A stretch of DNA of 64,000 nucleotides, taken from NCBI GenBank assembly GCA_046704385.1, contig JBJKSB010000108.1:18635-82634 (forward strand), in the 5' to 3' direction. The notes under the pieces were generated by a model. That model was given only the letters and a program-made list of their open reading frames with translations. It was not told the DNA's origin and searched no databases. Both the position numbers and the translations under genes were made by a program. Source of the stretch: GH45 sp046704385 (lineage in GTDB: Bacteria; Bacteroidota; Bacteroidia; Bacteroidales; SZUA-534). Below are positions 57,201-64,000 of the stretch, piece after piece. Positions within the stretch are counted from its first letter, which is position 1; each line of letters starts with the position of its first letter.

Positions 57201-60200
57201 TTGTTGAAAGCCCCCAACTACCTGTATAAGACCATTTTGAAAGACCATGTTCAAAATCGTCGGAAAATTGTGTACTAAAATACGATAGATTAAAATCCAG
57301 GTCTGTGCAACCATTGTTACTAATAGTAATTTGCTTTGTTACGCTACCCCCGCATTCGTCAACCTTTGCGGTAAAAGAACCCGGACTAAAATTGATTACC
57401 GGGGCACCAGTGCCCGTCCCACTTAAACTAAGCTGTTGATTACCTGCATTAGTTTCCACAATCAGGTTTTCAGTGTAAGAAGTAGCTGATAGGGATGTAA
57501 ATTCTATGTCGATTTTGACCGAATCGAACGGGGCAACTTTTGATATTGAACTGCCCAGAGAAAATACCGTGTTTGTAAATGTCAAGTTACTAACTTCAAG
57601 GGTATCGCAACCCGTATTATTTATATAAAAAGATTTTGTTTCAGAGCCATTCACTTTTTCATTATCAAAATTGATGGAATGGGTTGATAACGAAAGAGCA
57701 GGCTCTCCTTCAATAATAAGCTTACATATTAAGTTATCTGTATTATTATCAGGATCGTTCGATACTATTTTTAGTTTTTCCAAATGCGAACCTGAAACCA
57801 AACCTACAGTATAAAATTGAACTTCGATATTCTGAGAACCTGTACCACTAATTGTTCCAGCAGTTTTGGACAGGGCAATAAATCTAGGTGCATTAAACGA
57901 TACTGCATTAGCCATTATTTTATTAAAACCGATATTGTCAGAACTGTTATAATTATAACCTATTAGTATGGCTTTACCTTTTCCGACTTTTCGGTATGTA
58001 ACCACATCTCCCCAATTATTTCCAACCAATGAAATTGCATCACTATTATTTATTTGATAATTAAAGGTTCGATCACTTGAGATAAATGTCGCATCAATAC
58101 CTGCCAATAATGGACTATTTATGTCAAAACAGTTTAGAGGGGTTCCCCCGTAATCATAATTATTTATATTACCACTAAATAACCCGGTATTAAATATTTT
58201 GGTACTCGCACCTGTTCCACAGAAAATAACTTCACCTCCATTGTTAACAAAATTCTGTAAAACAGGCGCAAAACCCGTAAACACATTGTTAGATATACCA
58301 TTAATGCTCTGACGTTGACCTGCCACCAAAAATACATCTTTGTCTTTTAAGGCATCCTGTAATTCGAGGGCATCTTGTGTATTTATCTCCGTTATGTGGT
58401 AATCGATAAAGGTTTCACTGATTGCATATATTGCATTGTTGTACTGGTTGGTATTAACCCCGGCAGTAAGTGCTAGTACTTCCACATGTGGATGAATCTC
58501 ATATTCCAGATTTCCGTTACCATTATTATTAATAGTAAAATATTTGCTCTTAGTCCCACCACATGAGGTGATTAAAGCTGTAAGGGTATCAGCATCAACA
58601 CTCATAACTGGCGGTACCGAACCCTGTGCCGTAAAAGTGACACTTGTATTGCCAGCCACTGTCTCTCCAAAATTTAGTGTTACTTTATCATTATAGGAAC
58701 CTAATTTTGAAGGCGTTAATGTAATATTTATGGTCTGTGTAGAAAATGCGTCTATGGTTCCGCTTGTCCAATCCGCTAAAAAATCGGAAGGAAGCGTCAG
58801 CGATGATACTGTTAAATTATTAGGGCTGCTGTTATAAACTTTTAATGCTAAAGTTTTACTACCCCCTGCCGGGATGCTGCCATAATTAACGTCAGTTTCA
58901 GATAATACAACCACTGGATTGGCAAAAATAGCATTATAACCATAATTTACATTTGAAATTACACTTCCTGCAGTATAGGTGCTGCCATTATCATCCTGCC
59001 AGTAATTTAATGTAGTACCGGAAACTGTTGGATTTGGAAAAATAATGCCGGCCAAACTCCCATTTGATGCAAAAGTATATGGAGCAATGCTTAGTAATGT
59101 ATTTGGCAAATCAACGCTGGTTAAACCCTTATTTTGGAAAATACCCGATGAGGAACCCCTGGCAACACCAATTACTGTTTGGCCATCAAGCTTTTCCGGA
59201 ATTATAATATCCTTAAAGGTAAAATCATAATTGCAACTGGTTATAAAACCATTTTTTACAACCACATCGTCATCAGTTAAAGTATAATTAATTTTAGCCT
59301 TGTATGAAATATAAAAATTTGTAACCGTCTCATCACCTGCATGTTGATTGTTGTTACCATCAATCCAGTATTTAAAACCCGGATAGGCAGGGGTGGGTAA
59401 ATTAAATTGAGTAATATTATTATATGCAAACGCATAACTGCCAATATTATACAGGTTGGTACATGCACTTAAATCAACACTGTTAACATTATAATTAAAA
59501 GCAAATGTATATCTTCCAATATATTGAATTGATGCAGGGAGAAGCACACCTGCATTATTATTATTATTTTCAAAGGAGTAGTCACCTATAATTTTTAAAC
59601 TTGTACAATAGCTTAAATCAATATTTGTAATATTATTCGAACTAAAAGCATTTTCTCCAATTTCAGTAAGGTTGGTACAATTACTAAAATCGACATTTAA
59701 GTTGGTATTATGGTAAAAGGCAGAGTTATTTATCTTTTCGACAGACGAAGGTAATTGTACACTGGTAATCCCCTTTTCCTGAAAAACGCCGGGATAATTT
59801 CCGTCACTTATCTGGGTAACAGTCTGGCCATCCAGTACGTCAGGAATTTTAATATCGGTATATTCAAAATTATAACTGCAACTGACAATAGTTCCATTGA
59901 AAGCTACCACATCATTATCTGTCAATGTATAAGGAACATAATACCGCACTCCCAGGTTTGATACAGTTGCACCACCAGCGAATTCATTTCCTGAACCATC
60001 TTTCCAACCATTAAAATTTGGGTTTGTAGGTGTTGGCAATACAAAGCTGGCAAGCGTTCCGTCAGCAAAGGCTAATTCCCCAATATAAATTAAACTCGTG
60101 CATCCACTCAGATCAATGGAAGCTAAATTTGAGTTTTTATCAAAAGCCCCTCTTTCTATTTTCTTTAATCCGGTTGATAATGCAAGATTAGTTAGGTTGT

Positions 60201-62751
60201 TATTTGAAAAACAAGCCTGCCGGAGTATTACAACCGAATTGGGTAAGGCTAAACTCTCTATCGAATTATGTGCAAAAGAAGCCTGGCCTAATTCTGTAAT
60301 AGTTGAAGGCAAAACAACACTTGTAATACCTTTTCCATAAAACGCTTCATAGCCGGTTGAAGTGACAGTCTGTCCGTCCAATGTCGAAGGAATAATAATC
60401 TTTGTCAAATCAAAGTTATAGGAACAGCTTACAATTTGCCCGTTTGTAACCGTAACATCCGCATCTGTCAAAGTATGAACATCGGTGGTGTTAACCGTTA
60501 CCGGAACATCGGCAGCAACAACTGAAACTGTATTTTCAACTGTTTCAAATCCGCTGCCTGAAACAGTATAAGCAATATTATCAGCCGGCAGAACAGTACT
60601 AAAGCTTAACTGTCCGTTTGAATCTGTCGTGCCTTGTCCATAACCATCAAGCTCAACCCGGGCACCCGTTATTGGATTGCTATTTACATCGTTTACAGTA
60701 AAATTGACACTATGGGTAGTAGCATGGGTACCGATAAGAATCCTGTTTAATGTGAAATTTCCGTTTGAACTTAAAATAGTACCTGTTGCATCGTTGTAAT
60801 TGGTTAAACTAACAGTATAATCTAATTGAGGAATTTGATTGGTATAATCAAATGTAACTTTACCATTGCCATCAGTGACTCCTGAATTGCTATCGCTTAG
60901 GGTTACCGTTGCTCCGGCAACCGGGCTGCTTCCATCAGTAACCACCAAAGTTAAAGTACAGGTGGTTTCCAACATAGCCGAACCCAAAACAGTAACATCG
61001 TGCCATTGATCATCCGAATTTGAATTCCAGTATTGAAGTTGTGTGCGACCGCTTGATGTACCGGTTGTATTATCATCAGCCTCAATATCAAATCTAAAAC
61101 TAGAGCCGTCAAAATCACCGTTTTCCTTTAAAACTGAAATTGGGAAAGCCATCTCCTGTATATAGGAATTACCATCATCAACAACCGCATACTGAAACTG
61201 ATTTGCAACAGATAATACGTTGCTACTGCCGTCAATATAGGTACCTGTTTCACTGTATCTTTGAAACCTTATTTGCCAATCACCCTGATCTGCTTGGTAA
61301 ACTTCAGGATACTCTCCGGTTGGTGAGTGCATTGAAAAATATACTTGAGTATTGTCTTTTTCATAAGGGTTATTAATGGTAATTTCGTTGTGAGGCGTAG
61401 CATCATTAGTCATTAAGGCAATATATATATTATCAGCGTCGTGAGCTATCTGAAATTTGCTACTCATTGCTGATGTGGAGTTAGTTGGTCTGGCATTATC
61501 AATGTTTATCCATGTGCTACCCCATGGATCATTACCATCAATAACACCGTCAATAACCGGTGCATTCACCATAGGGACAATTATTGACTTATAAGGTGCC
61601 ATTGTCACGTTTTCACTTATATCTGAATTGGTGACTGTTACCGTACCCGTCACTATATCATATAATGCTTTATGTATTGAATAAGCTATAGAATAGCCTT
61701 CATATACACCACTTATTAATGCCTGCCCGTTGGCATCTGTTGTCGCCGTACCATAACCTGTCAGGTTTACATCAGCCCCAGCTATAGGATTAATCCCATC
61801 CGTTACATTAAAGGTAACTGTATAGCTCGGTATCAGTGTAAGAGTTTCATCTACAGTTATGTTGGAATTGGACACTGCTACTGTTCCAGATTTCTTGTAA
61901 TAATCAGCTTTAGTTATAGTAAAAGCTATAGAAGTTCCTGGGAAAACACCATTTATCGTGGCCTGACCATTTGCATCTGTAGCCACAGTATAACCTGCCA
62001 ACTTTACACTGGCTCCCTCAACAGTATTGGTTCCATCAGTTACAGTAAATGTAACTGTGTAGGTAGTGTTTGAATTCTCTAATACACCCTGCCCAAGTAC
62101 CGATACATCATTCCATTGATTATCAGAACCTGAATACCAAAACTGTTGTTGAGTTCTTGTTGACCCGTTTTCATTATCAGCGGCCTGAACATCAAATCGA
62201 AAATTAACACCGTCAAAATCACCGTTTTCTTTCAAAAGAGCAATTGGAAAAGCCATTTCCTGAACATATTGAGAGCCATTATCCTGAACAGCATATGTAA
62301 ATTGATCAGCAGCATTATTAGCATTAGTACTTCCATCGATATATTGATCAGTTGCACTAGCCCGCTGAAACCTGATTTGCCAGTCACCGTTGTCTGTATA
62401 ATACGCTTCGGGGTTATCACCAGATGGGGAATGCATGGAAAAGTACACTTCACCATTGTCTCTTTGGTAAGTTTCAGGACTTGCCATTTGATCATTATTA
62501 GGAGAAGCATCATTTGTCACTATTACCACATAAATGTTATCAGCATCGTGAGACATCTGAAACTTACTGCTCATATCGGATGTTGTGTTGTTGAACCCGG
62601 CAATACTAAGGTCGATCCAGTTGTTTCCCCAGGAATCATTGCCATCAACCACACCATCAATAACAGGTGCATTTACCAAGGGTACGTGTAATTGGGCTTT
62701 AACAATGAAGCTAATAGTTAATACAATTAACAATAACGTAATTTTTTTCAT
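48223..62751 (-). CDS. Giant mosaic T9SS-secreted surface protein (4842 aa)
   Basis: Signal peptide MKKITLLLIVLTISFIVKAQ. Approximate order: CBM9-like 1 (20-230); two carboxypeptidase-regulatory-like (CR) repeats; CBM9-like 2 (390-600); two CR repeats; three BspA-type LRR blocks (755-1260), each opened by a TLTDxDV segment and LDGQTV; HYDIN/choice-of-anchor modules alternating with two ThuA/GATase-like domains (about 1430-1625 and 2190-2380) and one jelly roll (about 1825-1975); six to eight choice-of-anchor-D repeats (2440-3060, TKTLTLTNTGNTAF type); PKD (3064-3140, YLWNFGDGGA); four CR; four Ig-like (3465-4137); eight CR (4138-4757); T9SS type A sorting domain (4760-4842, INIYPNPADKELYITYN). 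Extracellular adhesion or glycan binding is inferred. The single frame is intact over 14.5 kb. Confidence 0.93.
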   Translation of the reverse strand: MKKITLLLIVLTISFIVKAQLHVPLVNAPVIDGVVDGNDSWGNNWIDLSIAGFNNTTSDMSSKFQMSHDADNIYVVIVTNDASPNNDQMASPETYQRDNGEVYFSMHSPSGDNPEAYYTDNGDWQIRFQRASATDQYIDGSTNANNAADQFTYAVQDNGSQYVQEMAFPIALLKENGDFDGVNFRFDVQAADNENGSTRTQQQFWYSGSDNQWNDVSVLGQGVLENSNTTYTVTFTVTDGTNTVEGASVKLAGYTVATDANGQATINGVFPGTSIAFTITKADYYKKSGTVAVSNSNITVDETLTLIPSYTVTFNVTDGINPIAGADVNLTGYGTATTDANGQALISGVYEGYSIAYSIHKALYDIVTGTVTVTNSDISENVTMAPYKSIIVPMVNAPVIDGVIDGNDPWGSTWINIDNARPTNSTSAMSSKFQIAHDADNIYIALMTNDATPHNEITINNPYEKDNTQVYFSMHSPTGEYPEVYQADQGDWQIRFQRYSETGTYIDGSSNVLSVANQFQYAVVDDGNSYIQEMAFPISVLKENGDFDGSSFRFDIEADDNTTGTSSGRTQLQYWNSNSDDQWHDVTVLGSAMLETTCTLTLVVTDGSSPVAGATVTLSDSNSGVTDGNGKVTFDYTNQIPQLDYTVSLTNYNDATGTILSSNGNFTLNRILIGTHATTHSVNFTVNDVNSNPITGARVELDGYGQGTTDSNGQLSFSTVLPADNIAYTVSGSGFETVENTVSVVAADVPVTVNTTDVHTLTDADVTVTNGQIVSCSYNFDLTKIIIPSTLDGQTVTSTGYEAFYGKGITSVVLPSTITELGQASFAHNSIESLALPNSVVILRQACFSNNNLTNLALSTGLKKIERGAFDKNSNLASIDLSGCTSLIYIGELAFADGTLASFVLPTPTNPNFNGWKDGSGNEFAGGATVSNLGVRYYVPYTLTDNDVVAFNGTIVSCSYNFEYTDIKIPDVLDGQTVTQISDGNYPGVFQEKGITSVQLPSSVEKINNSAFYHNTNLNVDFSNCTNLTEIGENAFSSNNITNIDLSYCTSLKIIGDYSFENNNNNAGVLLPASIQYIGRYTFAFNYNVNSVDLSACTNLYNIGSYAFAYNNITQFNLPTPAYPGFKYWIDGNNNQHAGDETVTNFYISYKAKINYTLTDDDVVVKNGFITSCNYDFTFKDIIIPEKLDGQTVIGVARGSSSGIFQNKGLTSVDLPNTLLSIAPYTFASNGSLAGIIFPNPTVSGTTLNYWQDDNGSTYTAGSVISNVNYGYNAIFANPVVVLSETDVNYGSIPAGGSKTLALKVYNSSPNNLTVSSLTLPSDFLADWTSGTIDAFSTQTINITLTPSKLGSYNDKVTLNFGETVAGNTSVTFTAQGSVPPVMSVDADTLTALITSCGGTKSKYFTINNNGNGNLEYEIHPHVEVLALTAGVNTNQYNNAIYAISETFIDYHITEINTQDALELQDALKDKDVFLVAGQRQSINGISNNVFTGFAPVLQNFVNNGGEVIFCGTGASTKIFNTGLFSGNINNYDYGGTPLNCFDINSPLLAGIDATFISSDRTFNYQINNSDAISLVGNNWGDVVTYRKVGKGKAILIGYNYNSSDNIGFNKIMANAVSFNAPRFIALSKTAGTISGTGSQNIEVQFYTVGLVSGSHLEKLKIVSNDPDNNTDNLICKLIIEGEPALSLSTHSINFDNEKVNGSETKSFYINNTGCDTLEVSNLTFTNTVFSLGSSISKVAPFDSVKIDIEFTSLSATSYTENLIVETNAGNQQLSLSGTGTGAPVINFSPGSFTAKVDECGGSVTKQITISNNGCTDLDFNLSYFSTQFSDDFEHGLSKWSYTGSWGLSTNSHSGSYSISESPGTNYDNNWDYSIETKDEINVISAEKYILSYWLYRDMESCCDYLNTQVNINNNGWTTIESVNGYYFWDERVLDLSSMVKKGDKIRVRFQFTSDGSVSSNGVEIDDVYVGPKNLSSRIITFSPNSGTIAPDGQITVDANFDASNLLTDNYPIDIIVNSNDPLALLDTIHSLFIVNGSPEIIINKSQLAFNEVMINGTKTKSIYIKNEGCDTLEVVNATSSNSVFEPVFSTTMKIAPDDSSKFEISFNPIAEGIVNSTLTIESNVGNKQITLTGAGIGSPVADLSTHSIAATASSCGVTTSQSFTITNSGNNDLQYNLEVVDTVELLAYTAGINTTQYANALSSINRYFNKYNLTETNTEDAGELEKALSGKDVLLISGQADYVGVASSVFTGFTNVLQNFANSGGTVVFCGSEASDKIFNTGLFNGSFNSWQYSGYTLTVNDLSDPLMDGMPSTFQAVYKTFFYTINNSDAISLVEAQWGSNVIYRNIGLGKAIIIGYNFYISNTGFDRILANAVSTSVKNYISLDVQSGTVASANGTQDINVTYDSYGLKSGDHTAYIVVNSNDPVTPTDTITSTLTVSGNPEISASANSIDFGEEFVGSSRDAQFTLSNAGCDSLIITSVNIINTVFSIDINTPDTIAPFSNKTFLGYFIPTVEGTETGSIAFVNNTGTNEVISVTGTGNNANTAIIALSGDLAFGDQPLATTTTKTLTISNSGNSDLSISGIAMPYSDIYVNATYPITVGAGSSETVNVTFEPYNVQSYDGNITVSSNATGGTSSIAYTATGIAITQTLELSMTSTDFGNVAVGNSSTKTLTLTNTGNTAFYIGDLYTPYGFYVNGNTYYWIERNLSPGASINLNIDFTPISQSFYNGYIEVYGNFSGSYTTLTVSGTGVAPTRVIDVAISNTDFGIVEAGYTSTQTLTINNTGNAPLNITGYTISDPDFSADFTGLIPAGGSHDVNITFAPNEVKTYSGVTIEVLSDATAITNKSVTVGGIGDGSEITLSGTLDFGTVTIGSPATATLTIANPTNYDFAISSLVMPNAAFTHDLDFSSGDITITKVSPVTATITFTPTAADFYSGDISVTGNFNAGTNTISVSGTGAGSKIELAGDLAFGNIPDGETAIKTFTISNTGTADLTVSGITLPDAVFSSDVVTPFVISSGTGKEVTLTFVPGAISDYSGTIGITSDATEGTGSIDVSAAGTDGLSADFSADQTTGEVPLTVNFTNNSTGADSYLWNFGDGGASKLENPQHVYADAGYYNVSLTAKYGDYSKTITKNNYITVTSPTERAVTFTITDGTNPVSGAVVTAGGMSLTPTDASGHTTTNLNDGNYTYSVSAQGYENISPKAFTVSGTTSITQALVASKFNLEFIVTDNGAYINDATVTVFDGTTQVASVLTTDGSGTVALPAGTYNYTVDATGYNSYTSSADVVITDADASEEVLMIPTSVPTFNATFRVSDGSSAISGATVSISGSNYTTDASGAVTVSGFKNGTYGFTVLASGFENSIGTITIAGSAINKTVTMQAIVASVYTATFNVKNETGDPVAGASVNVEGLNYTTDANGTVAVTNLVNWTYSYTISEEHYNDETGSITISGANITKDVSVSVMLLDGTVAIIDDGTPQYGETLTVDKSGITNNTGSLSYQWVRNGSDIVGATQSEYKLVLDDIGETITIEVSSSVQSGSLTSSETGIVQKGNQAKPAVPTLAGKTDNSITLNTLAGAEYSINGGAWTSTVEFTGLNQATQYSLTQRMAETATNKASAASNALLVKTDGSPLAGTVTITDDGTPQYGETLTVDVSGITNNTGTLSYQWKRGGVNIANATSSTYTLTVYDIEATITLVVSSSEQTGTVTSTPTGTVIKADQSAPDTPTLSGKTNNSIVLNTVTGCEYSIDNGSSWQQSPEFTALSASTDYTLYQRYAESNIYFASGSSSSLAVTTDAALGTDLTGTVAITGTTVYGQILTADASGITNNTGTLSYQWKRNGSAISGATGTSYTTYTLVESDIATNISVEVNSDQQTGSVSSAQTAPISKADQTAPLAPVLVSKTNTAVYLTTTSGNEYSIDGTIWQTTGDFTGLTANTSYSFYQRIKATTTQNASPASGALAVTTNPNALQGTVAVTQDGTPQFGEVLTANISGITNNTGTLNYQWKRGGIAITGATSSTYTLTVDDIGTSISVVVSSTIETGTKTSSLIPAVTKADQAAPVVPALVSKTINSITIASVSGCEYSINGGTWVSGTTFTALTPGTVYSFTQRYKSSSTQNASAASGSAVISTDPVYNVVFNVTDGTHAIQGATVSLSGYGDVITNSSGHATFNSVIPGNISYTISKATYNNSTGTVTVTSTDVSQDVTLNLITYAVTFTVTDGTTAIQGATVTLAGYGAVTTDASGMAVVSGVVPANSIAYSVSKAAYNTASGTISVTSSNVSENVTLNLTTYAVTYTVTDGTTAIQGATVTLAGYTAKTTNANGQAVISGVLPGDSIAYTVSMAGYEDAIGTVTVTNADVSQSVNIGKTYSVTFTVTDGANAIEGAVVKLTGYGNDTTDAAGQVVFSGVIPADTIAYTISKATYDDAIGTVSVTNSDVTENVAMNLTTYTVTFNVTDGTNPVKGAKVNFGGTDYDVDTTGVLAITKVLPKAYVYAVTATGYDSITNKSATITSDKTINIIMVESVYSVTFNVNSIAKSIPGVIITFNGTTNKMDVTTITGVKNGTYAYTVAAAGFTSVSGSVTVKGANVTENVNLSAIIMTYTVNFNITDGTNALAGAKVTFVDSTYTSDVNGSVKIADVKDGVYTYSVVFDGYNSATGSVTVAGRDVTEKVTLTAVVLTHSVTFNVTDGANPIPNATITFDSTDYTVTNEGSVIITGIEDGIYGYDVKADGYLETTGEVIVSGSDVSEDVVLKTVEIQSENQVLINIYPNPADKELYITYNSVISAMVIYNLTGKIIYTRDDINDKGTAMIDVSDYPQGIYLLKAVSGNKITVVRIAIK
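48480..50340 (-). repeat. Eight tandem carboxypeptidase-regulatory-like repeats (coding)
   Basis: Within the giant gene, eight consecutive units of about 75-79 codons follow the pattern xYxVTFxVTDGTxxIxGAxV, then a Gly-Tyr turn, DAxGxA and GTVTVTxxxV. The four nearest 50 kb are the most alike (TYAVTFTVTDGTTAIQGATV type); those nearest the C-terminus have diverged. Four related units lie at about 52.36-53.30 kb and four more near the N-terminus. Confidence 0.85.
50345..52360 (-). repeat. Four tandem Ig-like repeats (coding)
   Basis: Four units of about 165 codons. Each has a GTVAIT-xDGTPQYGETLT strand, ITNNTGTLSYQWKR-G, a YTLTVDDI segment and then KADQxAPxxP, followed by a second half with CEYSINGG and YSFTQR-like strands. 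They form part of the stalk of the giant protein. Confidence 0.85.
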
Positions 62752-63337
62752 AACAAAAAGTTTAATATTTTTTTGTAGGGCATTTACAGGTAAATTATAT
62801 GGTCATAAATTTGTACTAAAGTAAGTTATTTTTTTTATTTATACAATCACGGAAAACAGTGAATTGCAACCTGTTAACCTTCAAGACAATTTATTACAGT
62901 AAAGTCCTCGGTAAACATATCCGGTGGACTATTCAGCCATAAAGCGCTTTTAGTTTTTCAAAATATTTTAAGTATTTTTATAGATGCATTGGAATTAAAC
63001 GAAGCTCAAAAATTCTCCATCACGCTCACTGTTATAAATTCCATTTATAAAATATGATTAACATTATTCTTTTCTCGTTAAATAAAATTCTCTTTAAATT
63101 AAATGCCTTTTTATTTAAATTCTAGATTATTTAGCTTTCAACTCAAAGGCTCTGGCTTAATTTGTAAATTTGTGCTTTTATTCCCTTTCATCCTTTAATA
63201 ATATCATGTTTTATACTAAAACATAAGTCATTAAAACAGATACAGAACAGTATAAGGATAATAAATTGCTAATGCAACATAACTACAAAATTGATAATTT
63301 AATAAATTAAGGATTTAAGAATTCTTGCTATTTTTTA
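62752..63337. other. AT-rich intergenic region, no gene found
   Basis: No open frame of note and no RNA gene recognised. It must contain the promoter of the giant gene at its left end, but I find no full TTTG-N19-TAnnTTTG match there. Confidence 0.5.
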
Positions 63338-63481
63338 TTACATAAACACGTATACATTACCATTTACCGGCGATTGCCCCAATTGGTTTTACACTATCCC
63401 GCACAGGCTGTCGAAACTTTTGCGCATATCGGTGGGCTGGCTGTATAACTGAAAGGTTAATGATGAACCAAGCGTGAACAT
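63338..63481 (-). pseudogene. IS66-family tnpB remnant
   Basis: Hand translation from the ATG at 63481 reads MFTLGSSLTFQLYSQPTDM, then RKSFDSLCGIV, a stop, NQLGQSP and VNGNVYVFM with two stops. This is the N-terminus of IS66 TnpB (Orf2), whose hallmark is TDMRKSFDGL-x-GLV. It has an internal stop and lacks most of the gene. Confidence 0.75.
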
Positions 63482-63482
63482 A

Positions 63483-63806
63483 TCAGAAAAGTTTTATAAG
63501 TCCTTTTATTTGCAGTGGCTGTATACCTTCCCCAAAACTCAACTTTACACTATTGGGATAAGTAATCTCAAGCCCGGGCAATATATTTTCAAAACTTTGG
63601 GTAGCTATGGGGATAAAACCAGGCTTTGTAGCATCCTGATTTTGGTGTGAAATCTGCCCCACTTTATTTTTCCGGGTCCTCCAATATTTAAACTTGTGTT
63701 AACTGATACCTTCTTGCCTGCAAAATTCTTTCTGGTTCAGCCCGCTGTTTTCCCAGCGGCTTATTAAACCATACATCTGGATTTTTAATTTCTCATTTGT
63801 ACTCAT
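63483..63806 (-). pseudogene. IS66-family tnpA remnant (internal stop)
   Basis: ATG at 63806; MSTNEKLKIQMYGLISRWEN, then SGLNQKEFCRQEGIS. Codon 36 is TAA (63699-63701), where relatives have a residue in GIS-x-HxFxYW. The frame then continues HKFKYWRTRKNKV to FGEGIQPLQIKGLIKLF and TGA at 63483. This is a complete-length IS66 TnpA (Orf1) with a single nonsense change. Confidence 0.75.
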
Positions 63807-63886
63807 GGGTGCGAAGCTAGCAACTCAGAGCCCGCAAATCAAGATGTATGCTGCCGGAGGTTTACATAATAATAAATAAATGCCAA

Positions 63887-63917
63887 TAAAAAAGCCCGAC
63901 CAGTAATGATCGGGCTT
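63887..63917 (-). terminator. rRNA operon terminator
   Basis: AAGCCCGA and TCGGGCTT form an eight-pair stem. On the minus strand it follows the 5S sequence and leads into a T run (AAAAAA on plus at 63888-63893). Confidence 0.85.
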
Positions 63918-63919
63918 GA

Positions 63920-64000
63920 AGTTCGGCAGTGACCTACTCTCCCACATAATTGCAGTACCATCGGCGCTAATGGGCTTAACTTCTCTGTTCGGTATGGGAA
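63920..64000 (-). rRNA. rrf: 5S ribosomal RNA (3' part; 5' end outside window)
   Basis: The minus strand contains the conserved 5S core TTCCCATACCGAACAGAGAA, then GTTAAGCCCATTAGCGCCGA and GGGAGAGTAGGTCACTGCC. The 3' end is set near the terminator; its exact base is estimated. The rest of the rRNA operon lies to the right. Confidence 0.93.

Larger units (their letters stand above)
63338..63806 (-). mobile_element. Decayed IS66-family insertion sequence fragment
   Basis: It holds tnpA with one internal stop and the 5' part of tnpB in the normal IS66 order and overlap. No tnpC and no terminal repeats are recognised. It sits between the giant surface-protein gene and the end of an rRNA operon. 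Confidence 0.75.

Overview
The window looks like a chromosomal segment of a Bacteroidota bacterium, probably of the Bacteroidales/Marinilabiliales kind. It is AT-rich. It carries type IX secretion (T9SS) C-terminal sorting domains and a GldB homologue, many PorT-like outer-membrane barrels, an ECF sigma gene fused to a barrel-bearing partner, several TAnnTTTG promoter boxes, and few Shine-Dalgarno sequences. I see no plasmid, prophage or CRISPR signature. The order-level placement is inference.

Left part (1-18.4 kb, mostly minus strand): a partial lipoprotein gene; an ECF sigma factor with a TM-plus-barrel partner; an OmpR-type two-component system; a small barrel protein; a decayed hipA; an FLVCR-like MFS transporter; an MBL-fold hydrolase; a heterodimeric ABC exporter behind a second ECF sigma factor and a His/Met-rich membrane protein; and a TetR regulator with a giant (about 1410 aa) CoA-dehydratase-activase-like protein. 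One sequence motif lies upstream of both the first sigma gene and the lipoprotein gene, and an 11-bp direct-repeat pair lies at both ends of the two-component operon. Both are candidate regulatory wiring.

Middle (18.6-44.9 kb): small membrane proteins, a MORN-like lipoprotein, arginine deiminase, two SpoU/TrmH rRNA/tRNA methyltransferases, a CE15-type esterase, a YjjG-type nucleotidase, a GWxTD lipoprotein, a TolB-like propeller protein, an M20 amidohydrolase, a repeat-rich intergenic island (32.74-33.31 kb), an exported WD40-caspase protein with an outer-membrane partner, a PKD lipoprotein, 5-formyl-THF cyclo-ligase, gldB, nadE and a class I aminotransferase. Between nadE and the aminotransferase lies the most striking regulatory structure I found: two tandem transcription attenuators. 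Each has its own Ile/Leu-rich leader peptide, an antiterminator arm next to the leader stop codon, and a GC hairpin with a T8 tract.

Right part (44.9-64 kb): two related T9SS surface-protein loci that share CBM9-like domains, carboxypeptidase-regulatory-like repeats and almost the same sorting domain. The smaller one is broken by an out-of-frame deletion at about 46.54 kb. The larger is one 14.5-kb gene for a 4842-residue mosaic protein containing CBM9, BspA-type LRR, choice-of-anchor/HYDIN, two ThuA/GATase-like, jelly-roll, PKD, Ig-like and 16 carboxypeptidase-regulatory-like modules. The window ends with a decayed IS66-family remnant beside the 3' end of a 5S rRNA gene, so an rRNA operon lies just beyond the right edge.
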